From an uncultured Bacillota bacterium (lineage in GTDB: Bacteria; Bacillota; Dehalobacteriia; UBA7702): DNA of 64,000 bases. A program made the position numbers and the translations under genes. Below are positions 1-8,527 of the stretch, piece by piece; the stretch's first letter is position 1; every line of letters starts with the position of its first letter. The notes under the pieces are model-generated. The model saw only the letters and a list, made by a program, of their open reading frames with translations. It had not been told where the DNA came from and made no database searches. The stretch lies in NCBI GenBank assembly GCA_934702375.1, contig CAKUYE010000005.1, positions 59,639-123,638 of the forward strand. Direction: 5' to 3'.

Positions 1-47
1 AAAAAGGCTCTGGCTTCTCTGGAACATTCCAGAGACAGAGCCTTTTT
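1..47. repeat. Terminator-like inverted repeat inside rsmB
   Basis: Bases 1-12 (AAAAAGGCTCTG) are perfectly complementary to 36-47. Inside them, 17-24 (CTCTGGAA) pair with 27-34, leaving a 2-nt loop and a small internal bulge (13-16 against 35). The whole looks like an intrinsic terminator with A and T tracts, yet it lies in the rsmB reading frame and encodes residues that fit the family. The left edge of the repeat is cut by the window end. Confidence 0.75.
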
Positions 48-1269
48 GACCAATCTTGTTTATGGCTCGATTCATCGCCTGACACCGGTTGATTATCAGC
101 TGGCGCGATTTTTAACAAAACCTGTCAAGGCAAAGGATATTTATTTAAAAACCATTCTTCGGACAGCTCTTTTTGAGTTGCTTTTTACCGCGGCAAAGGA
201 ACATGCTGTAGTAAATGAATATGTGAATCTTGGCAAAAAAAGAGGAAATCCCGGTTGGGCCAAAATGATCAACGGTATTCTTCGTAATGTCCTGCGGCAA
301 AAATCCACACTTGTATGGCCGGAATTTTCGGACGAAGGTATGAAAACAGCTTTTTATTATTCCATTCCCTCATGGCTTGTTTCCCTATGGCAAAAAGAAC
401 GTGGGGAAGAGGTTGCTTCTCAGCTTCTGGCCTCAATGACTTATGAACCTACGCCGGTGTTGCGGGCCAATACTTTAAAAACTGACCGAGAAAAACTTCA
501 AAAAAAACTGGCGGAAAAAAATATTGATACGGTGCAAGGAACGTTGAGTCCCGATGCCCTGCGGTTGGTTCAAGGTACGGATATTGACCGTATTCCCAAG
601 ACCTGGCAGCCTTATTATACGGTTCAGGAGGAATCTTCGCAGTTGGTTTCTTTTGTTTTGGATCCTCAGCCGGAAGACCGTGTTTTGGATATGTGTGCCG
701 CTCCCGGAGGGAAAACGACCCATCTTGCTCAACGGATGAAAAACGAAGGAACCATCTTAGCTTCGGATCTTTATGAGCATAAAGTGGCTTTGATCCGGGA
801 TAATGCCAAGCGCCTTGGTATTACCATGATTGAAGCGGTGCAGAAGGATGGCACCGCCTGGGGAAAGGAATGTCCTCGGCAGTTTGATAAGATTTTGTTG
901 GATGCACCTTGCTCCGGTTTGGGGGTATTTCACCGTCGTGCCGACAGTCGTTTGCGCAAAAACAGTGGGGATATAGAAGCATTGGCTTCCTTACAGCGTG
1001 AGCTGTTGGATTCTGCTTATCAATGCCTGAAACCCGGCGGTTATTTGCTTTACTCTACCTGTACCCTCAGTAACGCCGAAAACAGGGAAAATTTTAGTTG
1101 GTTTCTTGATACCTATTCCGATATGAAGTCGGTGGATTTCAGTTTGAGATTACATGGATTAACTGATATCGAAGCCAATCAAGCCCGGAAGGGATATCTG
1201 GAATTGTTGCCTTATATTCATCATACCGATGGATTTTTTATTTCGCTTATGAAAAAGGATTCATTATGA
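1..1269 (+). CDS. rsmB: 16S rRNA (cytosine-967-C5)-methyltransferase, 5' end outside window
   Basis: S-adenosylmethionine-dependent enzyme that methylates C967 of 16S rRNA. The frame is open from base 1, so the gene starts upstream; 422 codons are visible. The first part is the NusB-like RNA-binding domain (DRAFLTNLVYG near codon 12-22), followed by the methyltransferase core: SAM motif LDMCAAPGGKT near codon 229-239, DAPCSG with Cys304, and the catalytic STC motif with Cys354 (numbered from base 1). The stop overlaps the rlmN start by four bases (ATGA), so the two are translationally coupled. A TTG at 46 could be mistaken for a start, but homologous residues continue upstream of it. The first 47 visible bases form a terminator-like inverted repeat inside the coding frame (see repeat entry). 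Confidence 0.93.
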   Translation, partial: KKALASLEHSRDRAFLTNLVYGSIHRLTPVDYQLARFLTKPVKAKDIYLKTILRTALFELLFTAAKEHAVVNEYVNLGKKRGNPGWAKMINGILRNVLRQKSTLVWPEFSDEGMKTAFYYSIPSWLVSLWQKERGEEVASQLLASMTYEPTPVLRANTLKTDREKLQKKLAEKNIDTVQGTLSPDALRLVQGTDIDRIPKTWQPYYTVQEESSQLVSFVLDPQPEDRVLDMCAAPGGKTTHLAQRMKNEGTILASDLYEHKVALIRDNAKRLGITMIEAVQKDGTAWGKECPRQFDKILLDAPCSGLGVFHRRADSRLRKNSGDIEALASLQRELLDSAYQCLKPGGYLLYSTCTLSNAENRENFSWFLDTYSDMKSVDFSLRLHGLTDIEANQARKGYLELLPYIHHTDGFFISLMKKDSL

Positions 1270-2324
1270 TCGATTTATTATCTATGGACCAAAGTGATAT
1301 GGAGACTTTCCTTATTACTCATGGTTTTCCGAAGTTTCGAGGGAAACAACTTTATCAATGGCTCCATAAACAGGAAGTTTTTTCCTTTGATGCAATGACG
1401 AATTTGCCAAAGGATCTGAAATCATTTCTAAAGGCAAATACGTATCTTTCCTGCGGCACATTGAAAGCGGTTTCGCCTTCCAAAGATGGGGAAACCGTCA
1501 AGTTTTTGCTTCAGTTCGGTGATGATCTTATCGAAACGGTAATGATGCATTATCATCGCAAGAACGCTCGAGACCGCAATACACTTTGCGTCAGTACTCA
1601 GGTGGGTTGTGGTATGGGGTGTAAATTCTGTGCTACCGGTCAGGGTGGTTTAAAACGAAATCTCACCGTTGGTGAAATCGTCGATCAGGTAAATTTTGCT
1701 AATGAATATCTACGTGAGGCCGGAGAATCACCGATCTCCAATTTGGTCTATATGGGCATGGGAGAGCCTTTTGCAAATTACGATGCCATGTTGAAAAGCA
1801 TCCGTATTTTAAATGATGCGAAGGAAATCGGTATGCGCAGGATCACGGTATCGACCTGCGGCCTGATTCCGGAAATACAGAAGCTTGCCGCAGAAAAAAT
1901 GCAGCTGACCCTGGCAGTATCTCTCCATGGAGCCAATGATGAGGTTCGGACAAAATTGATGCCCATCAACAAACGCTATCCTTTAGAAGAGCTTATGAAT
2001 GCTTTGGATTTGTATATCGAAGAAACCGGCCGGCGTGTTACCATTGAATATGCTCTTTTTCAAGGGATCAATGACCGTGATGAGGATGCAAAGGCTCTGG
2101 TCGAACTTTTAAAAAACAACCTGTATCATGTGAACCTGGTTCCGGGAAATCCTGTGGAGGGTACCGGTTTGTATTCTTCCGCTCCGGAACAAATTAAAAA
2201 TTTCTTGCAGATATTGGAATCCAATCATATTCCTGCCAGTATTCGAGAGTCAAAAGGGCGGGATATTGACGGTGCTTGCGGGCAGCTTCGGGCAAAATAT
2301 CAAAAATTCTTAAAAAAACATTAA
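1266..2324 (+). CDS. rlmN: 23S rRNA A2503 / tRNA A37 C2-methyltransferase (radical SAM)
   Basis: Radical SAM enzyme that methylates C2 of A2503 in 23S rRNA and of A37 in some tRNAs. The 352-residue length is normal. The [4Fe-4S] motif CxxxCxxC is at Cys115, Cys119 and Cys122 (VGCGMGCKFCATG). The second conserved cysteine that carries the methyl group is Cys338 in DGACGQL. An SAM-binding GGEP-like segment is present as YMGMGEPFANYD. It starts within the last codons of rsmB. RlmN is distinguished from Cfr by its genomic setting and the standard RlmN-type N-terminus; a Cfr identity is unlikely. Confidence 0.96.
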   Translation: MIDLLSMDQSDMETFLITHGFPKFRGKQLYQWLHKQEVFSFDAMTNLPKDLKSFLKANTYLSCGTLKAVSPSKDGETVKFLLQFGDDLIETVMMHYHRKNARDRNTLCVSTQVGCGMGCKFCATGQGGLKRNLTVGEIVDQVNFANEYLREAGESPISNLVYMGMGEPFANYDAMLKSIRILNDAKEIGMRRITVSTCGLIPEIQKLAAEKMQLTLAVSLHGANDEVRTKLMPINKRYPLEELMNALDLYIEETGRRVTIEYALFQGINDRDEDAKALVELLKNNLYHVNLVPGNPVEGTGLYSSAPEQIKNFLQILESNHIPASIRESKGRDIDGACGQLRAKYQKFLKKH

Positions 2325-2415
2325 TTTTATCAAATAATTCCTTTTTTCACTTGAAAAATTTTTAAAATAGTGATATCTTGATATAAATACTATAAGTTGG
2401 GAAAGTTTTTTAAAA

Positions 2416-3132
2416 ATGTCCATGCTCTTTCGCTCCATAACAGATATCGGTAATTACAGGGATTATAATGATGATTCCTGTTATTATGATGAAAAAAAAG
2501 GGTTGATGGTCATGGCTGACGGTATGGGTGGCTATGCCGGCGGCAGAATCGCCAGTGCCCTTGCGGTAAAAATTTTCCAGAATCATTATATGGGCGTAAG
2601 TGAGAGCACGTATCAGCAGGATCTTACCGACCTTTTTGCCATGTGTAATCAGGAAGTGATGGAAGCTGCAAAAAGAGTAAACAGCTATAGTGAAATGGGC
2701 ACCACTCTTACGGTGATCTGTTTTCAGGATGACCGTTATTACATCGGTCATATTGGAGATAGCAGAGCATATCTTTTTCGGGATGGACGATTGACTCGTT
2801 TGACCGAGGATCATAATATGGTGGGTGAACTGCTTCGCTCCGGCCAAATTTCCAAAAAGGATGCCCTGAAACACCCCGGTAAAAATATGCTCACCCGGGT
2901 AATTGGGCGTACGCCGCTATCAAAAATAGATTTTGCTGCCGGAGATACAGAGGAAGATGATATTTTTCTCCTTTGTACCGATGGGATCACCGGCTATCTT
3001 GACGATAAAAGAATTGCTGCAACGATTAAAAACAGCTATAATTTAGAGCAGACCCTGAATATTTTAGTCGATAAAGTATTAGACCGTAAAGGTACAGATA
3101 ATATTACCGCAATTATAGGAAAAAAATTATAA
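2416..3132 (+). CDS. stp: PP2C-type Ser/Thr protein phosphatase
   Basis: Metal-dependent PPM phosphatase that reverses phosphorylation by the neighbouring PASTA kinase; also named prpC. The protein has 238 residues and the PP2C motifs in order: NDDS near the N-terminus, ADGMGGYAGG, GHIGDSRAYL, EDHN, LLCTDGITGYL and GTDNITAI. These supply the Asp residues that bind the two metal ions. It lies 12 bases before prkC, the usual phosphatase-kinase pairing of Bacillota. The ribosome site is weak (GGGAAAG about 12 bases upstream). The 91-base gap from rlmN is AT-rich and probably carries its promoter, but no clean -35/-10 pair could be assigned. Confidence 0.93.
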   Translation: MSMLFRSITDIGNYRDYNDDSCYYDEKKGLMVMADGMGGYAGGRIASALAVKIFQNHYMGVSESTYQQDLTDLFAMCNQEVMEAAKRVNSYSEMGTTLTVICFQDDRYYIGHIGDSRAYLFRDGRLTRLTEDHNMVGELLRSGQISKKDALKHPGKNMLTRVIGRTPLSKIDFAAGDTEEDDIFLLCTDGITGYLDDKRIAATIKNSYNLEQTLNILVDKVLDRKGTDNITAIIGKKL

Positions 3133-3144
3133 TAGAGGTGCAAT

Positions 3145-4986
3145 ATGATCGGTAGAAATTTTATGGATCGCTATCAAATTGTATCAAAATTGGGCAGTGG
3201 CGGTACCGCCATTGTGTACAAGGCTATTGATACCGTCCTCAACCGTGAAGTAACAGTAAAGATCCTCCAGGAACAGTTTACTACAAACCAGAAATTTGTA
3301 ATGCGTTTTCGGAAAGAGGCTCAGGCCATTGCAGCCCTTTCTCACCCCAACATTGTCAGCGTTTATGATGTGGGTTGCAGTGAAGAAGGGGAACATTACC
3401 TGATCATGGAGTATGTAGAAGGAAAAACCCTTAAGGATATCATTAACAAAATGGGTTCCTTATCCCTTGACCGCTCCCTGGATTATACACACCAGATTCT
3501 TGCCGGTTTGAATCATGCCCATAGCTTTGGAGTGATTCACCGCGATATCAAACCACAGAATATCATGATTACCAGCCAGGGGCAGGTAAAAATCATGGAT
3601 TTTGGTTTGGCAATGAATCTTACCGATACAACGATCACATATGATACAAGTGTATTTGGCTCGGTTTACTATATTGCACCGGAAATTGCTCAAAAAGGCT
3701 CCGGTGATGCCAGGGTAGATATTTATTCTACCGGCATCGTGTTGTATGAAATGCTTACCGGTCAGGTTCCTTATACCGGAGACAGTCCGATCTCGATTGC
3801 TCTTCAACACGTAGAAGGGGATTATACGCCCATTGATGAAATTGATGAGGATATCCCTTACGAAGTGGCCCGAATCGTTGATAAAGCCATGTCGGTGGAT
3901 CCCGATGATCGTTATTCCAATGCCAAGATCATGATGGGAGATATTGAAACGGCTGCAGACGAATATGATGTGATCCTTACACCGATTCAAATGACGGATG
4001 GCGTGAAGCCTACAAAAACAAGAAGTAACCGTGTTGCGGCCTCTGCGGATTTTGTTGAAGACTACGATTCGGAACGCCGCTCGGCAAGAAACAGCCGCCG
4101 AAATGAGCCCAATCGACGTAGAGAGAGTGATTCCAGAGATCGACGCCGAAAAAAGAATGATGGCAAAAGCAATAAAAAATTGGTGATCGCCATTGTATTG
4201 GTATCTGCTGCGATCATTTTGCTTGCCGTTGGCGGTTTTGCTTTGATCCACAACTTATCTTCCGGAAAAGAAGTGGATATGCCCAACGTTGTCGGCTTGA
4301 AACAGGAGGATGCCATCAGCCAGCTGGAAGGTCTTAATCTGAAATACAAGATCACCGAAATGGAAAGCGATGAATATGATCCCGGTTATGTTATCAAACA
4401 AAGTGTTGATGCCGGTAAAAAGGTAAAAGAAGGAAAGATCATTGAGCTTACCGTTTCTGCCGGAACCAAAGGCGTTGAAATTCCCAATGTAGAAGGGAAA
4501 ACCGAGGATGCGGCAACGATCCTTTTGGAAAATGCCGGATTTAAGGTCGATGTAAAAGAAGAAGCTTCGGATACGATCGAAAAAGGAAAGGTTATTCGTC
4601 AGACGCCCGGTGCCGGTCAAAAATTGGAATCCGGTCAAACGGTTACTATCGTTGTCAGCTCCGGCAAAGAAAATATTACCGTTCCCGGTTTGGTTGGCTT
4701 GACCAAGGAAGATGCCATTGCAAAACTTTCGGAAAAGAATTTGAAGTATAGCATTACTTCTTATGAATACAGCAATTCCTATGATGAAGGATACGTTATT
4801 TATCAGAATTACAGTTCCGGTGAGAGTGTATCTCCCGATACGGTGATCAATATCAAGATCTCCAAGGGACCGAAACCTCAGGATGAAGAGCCTACTCCGG
4901 AACCGACTCCCACACCCACTCCGACTCCGACGCCTACACCAACTCCCTCTCCGGATGACAATGCGGATCAAGGGGAAACCGAGTAA
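3145..4986 (+). CDS. prkC: PASTA-domain Ser/Thr protein kinase
   Basis: Membrane Ser/Thr kinase that senses cell-wall fragments and phosphorylates cell-division and translation proteins. Of 613 residues, about 1-270 form the kinase domain: the glycine loop LGSGG, catalytic HRD at 132-134, a DFG motif (MDFGLA) and APE-type segment. A basic juxtamembrane stretch leads to one transmembrane helix at about 346-368. Three extracellular PASTA repeats follow (about 375-440, 441-508, 509-576). The tail is a low-complexity Thr-Pro run that may thread the peptidoglycan. The start has a GAGGTG ribosome site. It is cotranscribed with stp and rsgA, which B. subtilis PrkC is known to phosphorylate (CpgA/RsgA). 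Confidence 0.95.
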   Translation: MIGRNFMDRYQIVSKLGSGGTAIVYKAIDTVLNREVTVKILQEQFTTNQKFVMRFRKEAQAIAALSHPNIVSVYDVGCSEEGEHYLIMEYVEGKTLKDIINKMGSLSLDRSLDYTHQILAGLNHAHSFGVIHRDIKPQNIMITSQGQVKIMDFGLAMNLTDTTITYDTSVFGSVYYIAPEIAQKGSGDARVDIYSTGIVLYEMLTGQVPYTGDSPISIALQHVEGDYTPIDEIDEDIPYEVARIVDKAMSVDPDDRYSNAKIMMGDIETAADEYDVILTPIQMTDGVKPTKTRSNRVAASADFVEDYDSERRSARNSRRNEPNRRRESDSRDRRRKKNDGKSNKKLVIAIVLVSAAIILLAVGGFALIHNLSSGKEVDMPNVVGLKQEDAISQLEGLNLKYKITEMESDEYDPGYVIKQSVDAGKKVKEGKIIELTVSAGTKGVEIPNVEGKTEDAATILLENAGFKVDVKEEASDTIEKGKVIRQTPGAGQKLESGQTVTIVVSSGKENITVPGLVGLTKEDAIAKLSEKNLKYSITSYEYSNSYDEGYVIYQNYSSGESVSPDTVINIKISKGPKPQDEEPTPEPTPTPTPTPTPTPTPSPDDNADQGETE

Positions 4987-4998
4987 GGCAGGTAGTTT

Positions 4999-5877
4999 AT
5001 GACGGAAGGTTTACTCATCAAAGGATATAACGGCTTTTATTATGTAGAGGCCGAAGGGGAGCTTTGGACCTGTTTTCTGCGTGGTCGTTTTCGTGTGAAA
5101 AAACAGGATTTTCTCCCCGGAGATAAAGTTGAATTTACAAAGCTGGAATGCCCCAAAGGCGTGATCGAAAAAGTAATGGACAGGACGAACCGTTTGGTTC
5201 GTCCTGCCGTTGCGAATGTCGAGACGGCTTTGATTACCTTTGGCTGTACCAATCCTGAGCCGGATTTTTTGTTGCTGGATCGGATACTGATTCAGGTCAT
5301 GGCGCAAAAAATCAAGCCGGTGATTTGCTTTAATAAGGCAGATCTTGTATCTGCGGAAAGAGCTGCGGAGATATGTGCTCCCTATGAGAACGCAGGTTTT
5401 CATGTTGTCACGGTTTCTGCACACACCGGTGAGGGGATCGATGCTTTAAAATCAGTGTTGGCCGGTAAGATTTCGATTTTTGCAGGACCTTCCGGCGTTG
5501 GTAAAAGCAGTCTGATCAATGCTTTTGGTCTTGGCTACGAGCTGGAAACAGGTATTCTCAGCAAAAAAACGGAACGTGGTCGGCATACCACGCGCCGAGT
5601 GGAACTATTATCGCTGGGAAATGATACATTTATAGCCGATACGCCGGGTTTTTCTGCATTAAATTTACCGCCGGAGATCAGCTCTGAAAATTTATGTGAT
5701 TTTTATCCGGAATTTGCAGAGGCTGCAAAATATTGCCCCTACGGAGGCTGCATGCATGTAAAAGAACGCGATTGTGAAGTGAAAAATGATGTTCAGGACG
5801 GAACCGTTGATCGTGGACGTTATGAGCGTTATTGTATATTTTTGGAAGAGCTAAAGGAAAGGGAGAAAAAGTACTGA
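4999..5877 (+). CDS. rsgA: Ribosome small-subunit biogenesis GTPase RsgA
   Basis: Circularly permuted GTPase acting in late 30S subunit maturation. The 292-residue protein has an N-terminal OB-fold, then G4 (NKAD), G1 (GPSGVGKSSL, residues 163-172) and G3 (DTPGF), and a C-terminal zinc-binding segment with Cys-x4-Cys-x-His-x5-Cys spacing. It is cotranscribed with prkC (12 bases away) and its stop overlaps the rpe start. A perfect 11-bp hairpin (5181-5206) sits in the conserved RTNRLVRPAVAN-coding segment. Confidence 0.95.
   Translation: MTEGLLIKGYNGFYYVEAEGELWTCFLRGRFRVKKQDFLPGDKVEFTKLECPKGVIEKVMDRTNRLVRPAVANVETALITFGCTNPEPDFLLLDRILIQVMAQKIKPVICFNKADLVSAERAAEICAPYENAGFHVVTVSAHTGEGIDALKSVLAGKISIFAGPSGVGKSSLINAFGLGYELETGILSKKTERGRHTTRRVELLSLGNDTFIADTPGFSALNLPPEISSENLCDFYPEFAEAAKYCPYGGCMHVKERDCEVKNDVQDGTVDRGRYERYCIFLEELKEREKKY
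5181..5206. repeat. Perfect 11-bp inverted repeat inside rsgA
   Basis: CAGGACGAACC (5181-5191) is exactly complementary to 5196-5206 with a 4-base GTTT loop. There is no T-tract, so it does not look like a terminator. It overlies codons for a conserved RsgA segment, so the symmetry lies on top of a protein-coding constraint. Confidence 0.8.
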
Positions 5878-6542
5878 TGTCTACCATTTTATCACCATCA
5901 CTTTTGGCTGCTGATTTTACCTGCTTGGATAAGCAGGTTGCATTAGTGGAACAAGCCGGAGCACAATGGCTTCATTTGGACATTATGGATTTTCACTTTG
6001 TACCGAATCTAACCTTTGGAGCAGGTATTGTGAAAGCGCTGCGTCCTATCAGCAATATGGTTTTTGATGCTCATCTTATGGTTGACCATCCGGAAACCTA
6101 CGTGATACCTTTTGCAAAAGCCGGTGCGGATATTTTCACATTTCATTGGGAAACCGTAAAAGATCCGAAATCCATGATTCTTCAGATCAAAGCCGCAGGC
6201 ATGAAATGCGGTATCTCTGTAAAGCCAAATACTGACGTTACAGTATTGGAGCCATATTTGGCAGATCTTGATCTTGTGCTTGTTATGAGCGTTGAGCCGG
6301 GCTTTGGCGGGCAATCTTTTATGGAAAATATGCTGGCAAAAACACGTTGGTTGAAAGAACAAAAAGAGCTTCATCAATATCAATACTTCATTGAGATTGA
6401 TGGCGGCATTAACCGTGAAACTGCGACTAAGGCTTTGGAAAACGGTGTAGAGGTTCTTGTAGCAGGAACTGCTGTTTTTGGAAAAGAAAGAGTTGCCGAT
6501 GAAGTTGTTTATTATACATCGCTTTCTGTTGACAAATCTTAA
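5877..6542 (+). CDS. rpe: Ribulose-phosphate 3-epimerase
   Basis: Interconverts ribulose 5-phosphate and xylulose 5-phosphate in the pentose phosphate pathway. The protein has 221 residues and the TIM-barrel motifs SPSLLAADF, HLDIMDFHFVPN (metal and catalytic Asp), DAHLMV, MSVEPGFGGQ and EIDGGIN. The ATG at 5877 overlaps the rsgA stop (TGATG), and an in-frame start 45 bases upstream would add non-homologous residues. In many Bacillota rpe is followed directly by thiamine pyrophosphokinase; here the riboflavin operon lies between them. The promoter of that operon overlaps the end of rpe. Confidence 0.96.
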   Translation: MSTILSPSLLAADFTCLDKQVALVEQAGAQWLHLDIMDFHFVPNLTFGAGIVKALRPISNMVFDAHLMVDHPETYVIPFAKAGADIFTFHWETVKDPKSMILQIKAAGMKCGISVKPNTDVTVLEPYLADLDLVLVMSVEPGFGGQSFMENMLAKTRWLKEQKELHQYQYFIEIDGGINRETATKALENGVEVLVAGTAVFGKERVADEVVYYTSLSVDKS

Positions 6543-6557
6543 AGTCTGTGGTAGTAT
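6529..6557 (+). promoter_or_regulatory. Sigma-A promoter of the riboflavin operon
   Basis: TTGACA (6529-6534) is followed after 17 bases by TAGTAT (6552-6557). The -35 lies in the last codons of rpe. Transcription would begin near 6564, just ahead of the FMN aptamer. Confidence 0.7.
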
Positions 6558-6574
6558 TATTACATTAATCAAAA

Positions 6575-6680
6575 ATCTTCGGGGACGGTGTAAATCCGTA
6601 CCGGCGGTATAGCCCGCGAGCCTTTTAGGCCGATTCGGTGAGATTCCGAAGCCGACAGTATAGTCTGGATGAGAGAAGTT
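6575..6680 (+). promoter_or_regulatory. FMN riboswitch (RFN element)
   Basis: The RFN consensus elements appear in order: ATCTTCGGGG at the 5' side of P1, ACCGGCGGTATAGCCCGCGAGCC for the P2/P3 region (split here as CCGGCGG and CCCGCGAGCC), GCCGATTCGGTGAGATTCCG for the next stem, CCGACAGTATAGTCTGGATG, and GAGAAG closing P1. FMN binding would favour the terminator hairpin at 6698-6726 and lower expression of ribD and everything cotranscribed with it, apparently including thiN. Confidence 0.96.
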
Positions 6681-6697
6681 ATGATACTTGTACCTTT

Positions 6698-6726
6698 CCC
6701 CGCATCAATTTGATGTGGGGTTTTTT
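6698..6726 (+). terminator. Riboswitch expression-platform terminator
   Basis: CCCCGCATCA (6698-6707) pairs with TGATGTGGGG (6711-6720), with one G-U pair, and is followed by six T. The ribD leader reads straight out of the T-tract into its ribosome site. This is the switching terminator of the FMN riboswitch. Confidence 0.9.
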
Positions 6727-6738
6727 ATGGAGAAAACA

Positions 6739-7920
6739 ATGGAAATAGATTACTCAGAACATATAAAATATATGAAAAGAGCATTGACCTTGGCGGAAAA
6801 TGCTCGTGGCTTTACCGAACCAAATCCTCTGGTCGGCGCAGTGATCGTAAAAGATGGAGAGATTGTGGGAGAGGGGTACCATAAAAAAGCCGGAACACCC
6901 CATGCTGAAGTGCATGCTTTGGCTGCCGCCGGAGATCAAAGCCGCGGTGCGACAATGTATGTTACATTGGAGCCGTGCTCTCATTACGGAAAGACACCGC
7001 CTTGCGCCAATGCTGTTGTGAAAGCCGGCATCAAAGAGGTTTTTATTGCCTTGGAGGATCCCAATCCTCTGGTTAACGGAAAGGGGATTCAAATCTTAAA
7101 GGATGCCGGTATTGAAGTCCACACCGGAATGCTTCGTGAAGAAGCAATCCGACAAAATCGTGTTTTTTTGACCAATCAAATCAAAAAACGCGCCTATATT
7201 GCTTTAAAATCTGCCCAAACCATTGATGGAAAGATTGGCCCGGCTAATGGTTGCCCTGTCCCCATTACAGGAAAAGAAGCCAGGATTCGTACGCACATGC
7301 TTCGCCGTGACTACGGCGCCGTTCTTGTTGGTATTCAGACGATTTTAAAGGATGATCCTTTGTTGAACATTCGCTATGATATTCCCCATGCCGAGGGGAA
7401 ACCGGTACGCATTGTACTGGATCCCCACATGAAGCTGCCGATAAATGGACGGCTTTTGAATCAAAGTGAAGAACCGACACTGATTTATACGACAACGAAA
7501 GTATCCGCAACGATTCGTCATAAAATTGAAGGGAACGGCGGCAGTATCATTACTTTGCCGGAACGAGCAGAGAGCATGGATCTTCTCCGAGTGGCTGTTG
7601 ATCTCTATGAACGAGGCATATGCAGTGTTTTGGTAGAAGGTGGTGCAAATACTTTGACACGTTTTTTTCATGCAGATCTTTGGGATGAATATCATTGCTT
7701 TATTGCACCGAAATTTCTCGGAAAGCATGGCATACCGATTTATGCCGATGATGCCGATGATTTGGTGGAACTGAATTGTCAGGTTGAATCGGAATTGTGT
7801 GGCAATGATATTCACGTGACCTATAGAAATAATAATGGAGTAGAATCATGTTTACAGGAATTATCGAAGAAACCGGTACGCTTATCAACGTCCGGCGGCA
7901 TACATCTGGTGCGTCGTTGA
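6739..7920 (+). CDS. ribD: Bifunctional diaminohydroxyphosphoribosylaminopyrimidine deaminase / reductase
   Basis: Catalyses the deamination and side-chain reduction steps of riboflavin synthesis. Residues about 5-150 form the cytidine-deaminase-like zinc domain (HAEVHAL and PCSHYGKTPPC supply the zinc ligands and catalytic Glu); the rest is the DHFR-like NADPH reductase domain, ending near DIHVTYR. ATG 6739 was chosen because GGAG lies six bases before it; ATG 6727 is possible. The frame runs about 24 residues past the usual C-terminus and overlaps ribE by 73 bases, an unusually long overlap. It is the first gene of the riboswitch-controlled operon. Confidence 0.94.
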   Translation: MEIDYSEHIKYMKRALTLAENARGFTEPNPLVGAVIVKDGEIVGEGYHKKAGTPHAEVHALAAAGDQSRGATMYVTLEPCSHYGKTPPCANAVVKAGIKEVFIALEDPNPLVNGKGIQILKDAGIEVHTGMLREEAIRQNRVFLTNQIKKRAYIALKSAQTIDGKIGPANGCPVPITGKEARIRTHMLRRDYGAVLVGIQTILKDDPLLNIRYDIPHAEGKPVRIVLDPHMKLPINGRLLNQSEEPTLIYTTTKVSATIRHKIEGNGGSIITLPERAESMDLLRVAVDLYERGICSVLVEGGANTLTRFFHADLWDEYHCFIAPKFLGKHGIPIYADDADDLVELNCQVESELCGNDIHVTYRNNNGVESCLQELSKKPVRLSTSGGIHLVRR

Positions 7921-8501
7921 CCATTGGCGGACAAAAGGTGCTGGAAGATGTTCACATCGGAGACAGTATTGCGGTGAATGGCATTTGTCTTACCGTAACC
8001 TCTTTTAGCGGCAATGCTTTTACCGTTGACGTTATGCCGGAAACGATTCATCGCACTTCATTGAAGGAACTAAGCAATGGCTCTTCTGTGAATTTGGAAC
8101 GAGCCATGGCAATGAATAGCCGTTTTGGCGGTCATATCGTCAGTGGTCATATTGATGGTGTCGGTACTATTCAAAAAGCGGAGGAAAACGATAATGCGGT
8201 GATTTTAACGATTTACGCAGCACCGGAACTAACCGATGGCATTGTGCCGAAGGGTTCCGTCACTTTAGACGGTATCAGTCTTACCGTTATTGATGTTTCC
8301 TCCTCCTGGTTTACCGTTTCACTGATTCCCCATACCAGGCAGGTGACAAATCTTCGAGAGAAACGGATCGGAGATACCATTAACATTGAAACCGATATGA
8401 TTGGAAAATATGTAAAAAAATATTTGAATCAAAGTCCAAGTCAGGAAGAAACTTCCGGAAAACTCTCTTTGGAATATTTATCGGAAAAGGGTTTTCTTTG
8501 A
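7848..8501 (+). CDS. ribE: Riboflavin synthase alpha subunit
   Basis: Dismutates two molecules of 6,7-dimethyl-8-ribityllumazine into riboflavin and the pyrimidine precursor. The 217 residues form the two tandem lumazine-binding barrels: MFTGIIEETG with the GDSIAVNGICLTV motif in the first, and GGHIVSGHIDG with KGSVTLDGISLTV in the second. The start at 7848 has GGAG seven bases upstream and lies inside the tail of ribD in another frame, so translation is likely coupled. The symbol follows the Bacillota naming; it is ribC in E. coli. Confidence 0.95.
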   Translation: MFTGIIEETGTLINVRRHTSGASLTIGGQKVLEDVHIGDSIAVNGICLTVTSFSGNAFTVDVMPETIHRTSLKELSNGSSVNLERAMAMNSRFGGHIVSGHIDGVGTIQKAEENDNAVILTIYAAPELTDGIVPKGSVTLDGISLTVIDVSSSWFTVSLIPHTRQVTNLREKRIGDTINIETDMIGKYVKKYLNQSPSQEETSGKLSLEYLSEKGFL

Positions 8502-8527
8502 TAATTTGAATGATCCAGGAGGTTAAA

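Noticed and set aside
3195..3214. TGGCGGTACCGCCA palindrome in the kinase glycine loop codons
   Set aside because: A 14-bp palindrome is expected a few times by chance in 64 kb; not counted with the longer coding-region repeats.
4888..4960. CCGACTCC-type repeats near the end of prkC as a mobile or phase-variable repeat
   Set aside because: They encode the Thr-Pro tail common in PASTA kinases, are imperfect, and are not a mobile element.
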